Shown: piece after piece, positions 58,030 through 64,000 of the stretch
How the letters are laid out: every line of letters begins with the position of its first letter
How positions within the stretch are numbered: position 1 is the first letter of the stretch
From: Tamarix chinensis
Lineage: Eukaryota > Streptophyta > Magnoliopsida > Caryophyllales > Tamaricaceae
Length of the DNA stretch: 64,000 nucleotides
Assembly: GCA_030549775.1 (NCBI GenBank)
Contig: CM060173.1
Coordinates: 30,570,032 to 30,634,031 of the forward strand
Direction: 5' to 3'
Notes under the pieces: generated by a model
The model's input: the letters and a program-made list of their open reading frames with translations, nothing else
The model's database searches: none
Told to the model about the DNA's origin: nothing
Position numbers and translations under genes: made by a program

Positions 58030-58665
58030 CCCTAAGATTCAACCAAAGGGATTGACGGAGGATTCTCTAATCCATTTGAGAAGTCTTGTGGGAAAACCTA
58101 TATGTGCTGAATCAGTCACATTATAGGGATGGAAATTGCAACTGCAAGTATCAATCGGGATATAAGTGGAATGACAGCTTTACCTGCTACACGTAGTCAT
58201 GCTAATTTTGCTAAACAACAGGTGAAGAGAGTAGAAGACATTGATAGGGGACCATGACATATTCCTACACCCAAATGAGTCTAAATGTATGGAATGTAAA
58301 TGGGCCGGATAACAGACTCACACAAAGTGAAGTGTATTAATTTGTGAAAAGACACAGGACTGGTTTAATTAGTTTGTTAGAGAAGCATAATAAAGATGTG
58401 TTTTTAAAGATGAGATTGAAATGAAATTGTTTACAAAACTATAACAGGCATCTATGTTAATGGTAGAGTTTAGGTGATGTGGGAATAAAATTTATTCCAT
58501 CTTCAGGAGATACAACAAATGGCACAAGGTGTGCACTGTCTAGTGACAGTTGAAAGTATTCAAAAGTAGTTTTTGGTTGACTGGTATATGCTTATAATAC
58601 AGAAAGCTAAAGAGGAGCTATGGAGGTGAATAAAATGATTCAGCTCTTCAACTAATGCATCAAAT
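58030..58665 (+). pseudogene. Decayed LINE fragment (endonuclease start)
   Basis: From an ATG at 58275 the translation is MSLNVWNVNGPDNRLTQSEV, then Y-stop-FVKRHRTGLISLLEKHNKDV, which resembles the first strand-helix block of the plant L1-type LINE endonuclease (W-N-V-x-G near the start, L-L-E about 30 residues on). Upstream (58056-58125) LIHLRSLVGKPICAESVTL resembles the end of LINE ORF1. Downstream bits (VYAYNTES near 58588) fit the next endonuclease block. Many stops are present. It lies in the right half of the Harbinger element, presumably as a nested insertion. The assignment rests on short similarities. Confidence 0.4.
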
Positions 58666-59925
58666 ACCCTTGAAGTTCCCCTCTAATAAGAAAAAAAAAG
58701 AAAAAAAAGGAAAGAAAGGGAGAAAAAGGAAATAGAAAAGTTGTGTTCTGTCCTTTAGGTTGAATAATTTCTGTAGCATAAGTTATTGGTCTTAACAAGT
58801 TAACAGGGTTTTTTACTATTTCTTGTTTTCATTTTTTTGTCCAAAATTTGACTTTTTTGTCATCTAATTCTTTTGTTAGGGCTAAGTTGGGAGCTTCAAC
58901 TCATAGAAAATCAAGAGGATTGGCTGTGGGGGTTAACCATCGTACCTTAAGTAGACATGTTATCCACACACACACACATATAAATTAAAGAAGAAAAAAA
59001 ATTGTTCACATATAATACAACTTTATCCCTCACAAAAGGCATACAACATAATATCTAAAACAAAAAAAAAGAAAAGAAATCTTAATCCACACGAGGACTC
59101 AATTCCAGTGAATTCATTTGCTGGCTATCAACATGGAATGCTTCATAAGATCTCATCCACTTAGATCATTAGCCAACTCCAACAAGTATCACAAAATAAA
59201 GCTGTGTTTAATCGGTGGATTAAAATGGTAAACGAACTTAACATGATTAGAATATAATTTTTTTTAAAGTAGTACTAAATTCAATTTAAGGAAACACATC
59301 ATGTTTACTAAATCAGAAGGAAAACTTACTTGTGATAAAGCAAAAAACACCCCAGAGAATGAATGTACCAGTTATGAATATATGTTCTCCTCTATCTATA
59401 TATCTTCCTGTTACCAAAATAATACATTCCATCATCAAAAGGACCTCTACATTTTCATACAAGATCATCAAATTGCATAATTCAATGTCAAAACTAATTT
59501 GGTGCCAACTTCACATACAAAACTACGCTCTACTGTGATTGATTCACACTGGCACGAGTATGAACACAGGCAGGACAATCTATTAATTTTTCATCAACGA
59601 AAAATTAGAGCAAAAATTTATGGATCATCTATATACATCAACTCATCATCAAATTGCAGATGTCATGAATTTAACATATTCATTCATAAATTTATTCATA
59701 AGATGCATTATAAATTTATCTAGGTTTTACTTGATACTCTGTGGTCTTCTATTCCCAGATTTCTATTTATTTTCCATCTAAAAAAAATGAATCTGGGTAA
59801 ATCAATGTTCCATCTATACATTAGGATAAAGACAACTAACATCTACATGAAAATAAGAACAAATCAGTTCGGATAAAAATTACTCACAAAGCCGTGTTCT
59901 GTAACGTTGGCAGACAAGCAAAGGG
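58666..59925. other. Non-coding right half of the Harbinger element
   Basis: No family motif is seen. It contains a purine-rich run (58690-58740), a short (CA)n (58966) and several unconvincing open frames at 59332-59723. It likely includes the promoter and 5' region of the minus-strand transposase gene. Confidence 0.4.
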
Positions 59926-60049
59926 AAGCTTCGAGGTGAGGAAGCCGAGGATGGGCAAGCTTCGAGGCAAGGCAAACCAGGATCGACAAAATTCAAGGTG
60001 AGGCAGACGAGGATAGGCAATCTTCGATGTTAGGAAGATGAGGATAGGT
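59926..60049. repeat. 31-bp minisatellite, four units
   Basis: Units start AAGCTTCGAGGTGAGGAAGC, AAGCTTCGAGGCAAGGCAAA, AAAATTCAAGGTGAGGCAGA and AATCTTCGATGTTAGGAAGA, each about 31 bases and ending CGAGGATGGGC or a variant. It lies near the right TIR of the Harbinger element. Confidence 0.85.
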
Positions 60050-60856
60050 AGGCGACGGGCAAAGTCGGGTGAGGAGAGACAGTGTCGAGGAGAGGTAGGC
60101 AGCGAGGAGGGTGGAACGTAGAGATATGAGTTAGCAAGGGAAGTGAGATGCAGCGACGAATGACCGAGTGAGGGGAGGTAGGTGACAACAATGGTTGGTG
60201 TCTAAAAGAGTGCGAGGCAGAGAAGGGATGGTGAGGGAGAGAATATCAGGTGTATTTGTTAACTATGAGTCTAAATGGAAAATAATTTTCCCTGACCTAG
60301 TAGTATAACTTTACACCAAAATAAAAAATTTCCCACATCAAACATAAATGAGAAGGAAAATAATTTTTCTTGTATTTTTTAAGCCTGCTTTACCCTCATC
60401 CCACGCATGGCCTTAGATGTATATATAGCTAGAGGTAGCAATTGGGTCGGGTGGGTCGGGCTTGGGTCTGGTCATAGCGGGTCGGGTCATTTCGGGTCAT
60501 TTGACTTTTGTGGGTCAGGTCTGGTCATTTCGGGTTCGGGTCATTTCAGGTCATTGCTTTGTTAGATTCGAGTCGGGTCATTTCGGTTCCGGGTCATTTA
60601 GGGTTAATTTGTCCGGTCGGGTTGGGTTCGGGTTAAGCAAACTCGGGTTCGGGTCATTTCGGGTTAACTTAACTAGTAGGATCGGGTTGGTTTCGGGTCA
60701 TTTTCTGGTTCACATGACAAGGTGGCTTCGGCCCGTTCGAGGCATTTCGTGCAATATAATGGGTTAATCCCATTGGATCCGAGTTGTTTTAGATTAACTT
60801 GATGGGTCGGGTCGGATCAGATCGAGTTTTGACAGGTTGAGTCAAATTAGGGTCTA

Positions 60857-61530
60857 GGTAATTATCATTTATTATATTGAAATATTAGAGACAATCATAA
60901 TATTACTATTACAGATAAATGAATTAAGAATATTGGATGCGTTTTATTTTCACAAGTAAATAGTAAAGATATTTATAAATTTTAATAATAAAAACATTGC
61001 ATGATTGAATCTAACAAAGATATTTATCATTTGTTCTGATTTATTTAATTACTTAAAATATTTAATTACTTAAAAAATATAATTTTATAAAATAAAGGTG
61101 ATTATAACATGACTATACAATGTATAATTATCATTTATTACATTGTAAATATTAGAGACAATAATAAGATTACTAGTACAGATAAATGAAATAAGAATAT
61201 TATATGTACTTTATTTTTACAAGTAAACAATAAAGATACTTATAAGTTTTAACAATAGTATATTTTATTACTTAAAATATTTATAAATTTTACAAGTAAA
61301 AATATTATATATTTATCATATATTATATTTATTTGAGTACTTAAAATATTTGATTACTTAAGAAAAGATAAATTTATAAAATAAATGTGATCATAAATAT
61401 GACTATACAGTGTATAATTATTATTTATTACATTGTAAATATTAGAGACAATCATAAGATTACTAGTACAGATAAATGAAATAAGAATATTATATGTGCT
61501 TTATTTTTACAAGTAAATAATAAAGATTGT
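60857..61530. repeat. Three-copy tandem repeat, about 260-290 bp
   Basis: The block TAATTATCATTTATTA, then ATATTAGAGACAAT, then CAGATAAATGAA, then ACAAGTAAATAATAAAGAT-type text recurs starting near 60857, 61120 and 61412. It is AT-rich with no coding content and directly precedes the 149-bp array. Confidence 0.75.
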
Positions 61531-61592
61531 TTACCCGATTATGTTCGGATTTATCGGATTCGTTCAATTAGCTATTTTGGATAAATTAATTA

Positions 61593-63300
61593 TGCAATAT
61601 ACTTTGAAACGTACTTAATTTCATGTTGGTATTGTTAAATTGGGAAAAAAGTATGAAATATGGAATTGGATTGTTAGGTTAAAACTCTTGCAGATTTAAA
61701 TTGGATTGTATAATTGAGCTATTTTATTTAATTGATTATACAGTATGTTTTAGAATATGTCTAATTTCAATTTTGAACCATCAATTTAAATATTTGAATA
61801 AGATTTGACTGGATTTACAGTTCGGGCACAAAAATCCTAATTATGTTAAATTGGGTAATTCCTTAATAGTTTTTAATTACTTGAGTATATAATATGTTTT
61901 AGAATATGTCTAATTTCAATTTTGAACTGTCACTTTAAATATTTGAATAAGATTTGACCGGATTTGCAGTTCGGGCTAAAAAACCTTAATTATGTTAAAT
62001 TGGGTAATTCATTAATAGTTTTTAGTCAATTGAGTATACAATATGTTTTTAGAATATGTCTAATTTCAATTTTGAATCCTTAATTTAAATATTTGAATAA
62101 GATTTGACCGAATTTGCAGTTCGGGCTCAAAAACCCTAATTATGTTAAATTGGGCAATTCCTTAATAGTTTTTAATCAATTGAGTATACAATATGTTTTA
62201 GAATATGTCTACTTTCAATTTTAAATCATCAATTTAAATATTTGAATAAGATTTGATCGAATTTGCAGTGCAGGCTCAAAAACCCTAATTATATTAAATT
62301 GGGTAATTCCGTAATAGTTTTTAATCAATTGAGTATACAATATGTTTTAGAATATGTTTAATTTTAATTTTAAACCATCAATTGAGTATACAATATGTTT
62401 TAGAATATGTTTAATTTCAATTTTGAACCGTCAATTTAAATATTTGAATAAGATTTGACCGAATTTGTAATTCGGGCTCAAAACCCTAATTATGTTAAAT
62501 TGGGTAATTCCTTAATAGTTTTTAATCAATTGAGTATACTATATGTTTTAGAATATGTCTAATTTCAATTTTAAACCATCAATTTAAATATTTGAATAAG
62601 ATTTGACCGAATTTGCAATTCGGGCTCAAAAACGCTAATTATATTAAATTTGGTAATTCCTTAATAGTTTTTAATAAATTGAGTATACAATATGTTTTAG
62701 AATATGTCTAATTTCAATTTTGAACCGTCATTTTAAATATTTCAATAAGTTTTTACCAGATTTGCAGTTCGGGCTCAAAAACCTTAATTATGTTAAATTG
62801 GGTAATTCCTTAATAGTTTTTAATCAATTAAGTATACAATATATTTTAGAATATGTCTAATTTCAATTTTGAATCGTCAATTTAAATATTTAAATAAGAT
62901 TTGATCGGATTTACAGTTCGGGATGTAAAACCCAAGTTATGTTAAATTAGGTAATTCCTTACTAGTTTTTAATCAATTGAGTATACATTATGTTTTAGCA
63001 TATGTCTACTTTCAATTTTGAACCATCAATTTAAATATTTGAATAAGATTTGACCGAATTTGCAGTTCAGGCTTAAAAATCCTAATTATGTTAAATTGGA
63101 TAATTCCTTAATAGTTTTTAATCAATTGAATATACAATATATTTTAGAACATGTCTAATTTCAATTTTGAACTGTCAATTTAAATATTTAAATAAGATTT
63201 GATCGAATTCGTTGTTCAGGCTCAAAAGTCCTAATTATGTTAAATTGGGTAATTTCTTAATAGTTTTTAATCAATTGAGTATACAATATGTTATAAAATA
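61593..63300. repeat. 149-bp satellite-like array, about 11 units
   Basis: The marker ACAATATGTTTTAGAATATG recurs at 149 +/- 1 bp: ATG positions about 61745, 61894, 62043, 62193, 62342, 62543, 62692, 62841, 62990, 63139 and 63288, with one extra 53-bp partial unit near 62342-62395. Each unit also holds TTTGAATAAGATTTGACCG, GCAGTTCGGGCTCAAAAACC and GTTAAATTGGGTAATTCCTT. The first unit (61593-61744) is the most diverged. Confidence 0.92.
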
Positions 63301-63835
63301 AATCGGATTTATAGCACGATGGTGTTAAGAGTTAGTAATTTTCAGTTGGTAACAATTGTAATTACAATTTCATTAAGTAACCAGTAACCACTATAATTAC
63401 ATTTTTAGAGTCTGAGTTTGATTTTCTATTTGTTATAAATTTATAATTTGTGTACTCTGTGTAAATTAATAAAATATTTGTTGTTTTAAAAATATGCATC
63501 AAAAGTTGGAGCTATGCGATTTTTTTTATTCTAAATGATATTGTATAGAATGTATAGGGTAAAAGTATGAAAAATAAGTACAATTTATAAAACACTATAT
63601 TTTTAAAAGCTTGAAATAAATAATAAAATATGTGTAATTATTATTATTATAATATATTTTGATATCTGGTTGTGTCAATGTCGGGTTTGATTGGGTGGTT
63701 GTCGGATTGGATCTAGATCAGATTAATTTTTATCGAGTCAGTGTTAGATCAAATTAATGTCGGATCAGATTGCTAACCTTTTCGGATGTTATCGGATAGA
63801 ATTTGGTGGGTTGAGTTAATTTTTGACGGCTCTTT

Positions 63836-63991
63836 GTATGGTTGACAACCGTCGCAATCAGCTCCGAAACACCATACTAAAGAAAGCCCCGTCCAACACC
63901 TCCGTTACAGGCTACCCATTGCCGCTCCCATCAATCACAGTTACGGCACCATCGCCGTCCGCCGCTGGGTGTCGGTAACGTCTCCTTTTTT
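63836..63991 (+). other. GC-richer segment, possible first exon
   Basis: After the hAT-like element the composition changes abruptly. A plus-strand ATG (63838) opens MVDNRRNQLRNTILKKAPSN, continues for 46 codons and meets TAA; a GTAACG just before the stop could be a splice donor. I do not recognise the protein, another frame is also open at the end, and the window stops in a T-run. It could equally be a repeat. Confidence 0.2.
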
Positions 63992-64000
63992 TTTTTTTTT

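Larger units (their letters stand above)
54481..60412 (-). mobile_element. PIF/Harbinger DNA transposon, 5.9 kb, TIRs and TTA duplication
   Basis: The left end GGGTATGCTTGGGATGAAGG and the reversed right end GGCCATGCGTGGGATGAGGG agree at about 19 of 26 positions. TTA flanks both sides (54478-54480, 60413-60415), the target duplication typical of PIF/Harbinger. Both genes of the superfamily are present on the minus strand: a DDE transposase (56287-57733) and a Myb/SANT-like protein (54934-56024). In active relatives the two proteins act together to cut the element out. Both genes have stops here. A LINE remnant and a minisatellite lie in the right half. Confidence 0.88.
60430..63834. mobile_element. 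hAT-like non-autonomous element carrying satellite arrays
   Basis: The left end TAGAGGTAGCAATTGGG resembles the terminus of the hAT-like element at 40947 (TAGAGCTGGAAATCGGG), and the reversed right end is AAGAGCCGTCAAAAA. Both subterminal regions carry GGGTCGGGTCATTTCGGG-type repeats (60440-60830 and 63670-63820). Flanking octamers TATATAGC and TGTATGGT agree at 5 of 8, all differences being transitions, so the 8-bp duplication is only suggested. The interior has no transposase and is largely two tandem arrays. Confidence 0.55.

Noticed and set aside
61593..63300. CRISPR-like array
   Set aside because: Units are 149 bp and similar throughout, with no short repeat/unique spacer alternation. 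It is a tandem satellite in a plant transposon.

Overview
The window looks like a gene-poor, repeat-saturated stretch of an AT-rich flowering-plant nuclear genome. The evidence is a tRNA-Asp-primed Athila-type Ty3/gypsy element, chromovirus-like gypsy fragments, a Cassandra TRIM whose LTRs carry 5S rRNA-derived sequence, a PIF/Harbinger element with its two plant-type genes and GT-AG introns, an En/Spm-like transposase fragment and long AT-rich spacers. No prokaryotic operons, CRISPR arrays or intact host genes are visible. Nearly every recognisable coding region is a decayed transposon gene. The species cannot be told from the sequence alone.

Layout. 1-13266: an old, minus-oriented copy of a large LTR-like family (called LTR-A here) is split by a solo LTR (1239-2583, target duplication ACTAT) and by an almost complete Athila-like element (2638-12810: both LTRs, PBS, gag, protease, RT/RNase H, integrase, PPT, all on the minus strand and all broken). 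14995-19702: a diverged Athila-type LTR is followed by a short minus-strand chromovirus-like element (LTR-B family) with two LTRs and an RNase H-integrase remnant. 19752-22193: another LTR-A copy. 24686-27830: the 5' end of a CACTA-like element, holding a Cassandra LTR-internal-LTR-internal-LTR tandem and an En/Spm transposase remnant. 28080-36669: a second, heavily interrupted LTR-B gypsy element on the minus strand, cut by a same-family insertion in the opposite orientation, a solo Cassandra LTR and a 3.7-kb LTR-A copy with target duplication AAGAA.

36670-54010: an AT-rich block split by a 14-kb nest. The outer LTR-A (38417-52557, duplication ATAAT) contains a solo Athila-type LTR, a 1.7-kb hAT-like element with a perfect 8-bp duplication, another solo LTR and a second complete LTR-A. 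Removing these leaves an outer unit of about 5.0 kb, close to the inner copy's 4.56 kb. 54011-64000: a less repetitive stretch is interrupted by a 5.9-kb PIF/Harbinger element (TTA duplication, matching TIRs) and, 17 bp further on, by a 3.4-kb hAT-like element carrying a 149-bp satellite of about 11 units. The last 160 bp are GC-richer and could be an exon.

How the parts relate. There are no cooperating host pathways here; the order of events comes from nesting. Many premature stops in gypsy and Harbinger genes lie at tryptophan, glutamine or arginine positions, as expected from C-to-T decay of methylated silent elements. The best leads are the Cassandra tandem, the satellite-bearing hAT-like element, the LTR-A family that appears only as LTR-like units, and the ancestral locus around 54011-64000.
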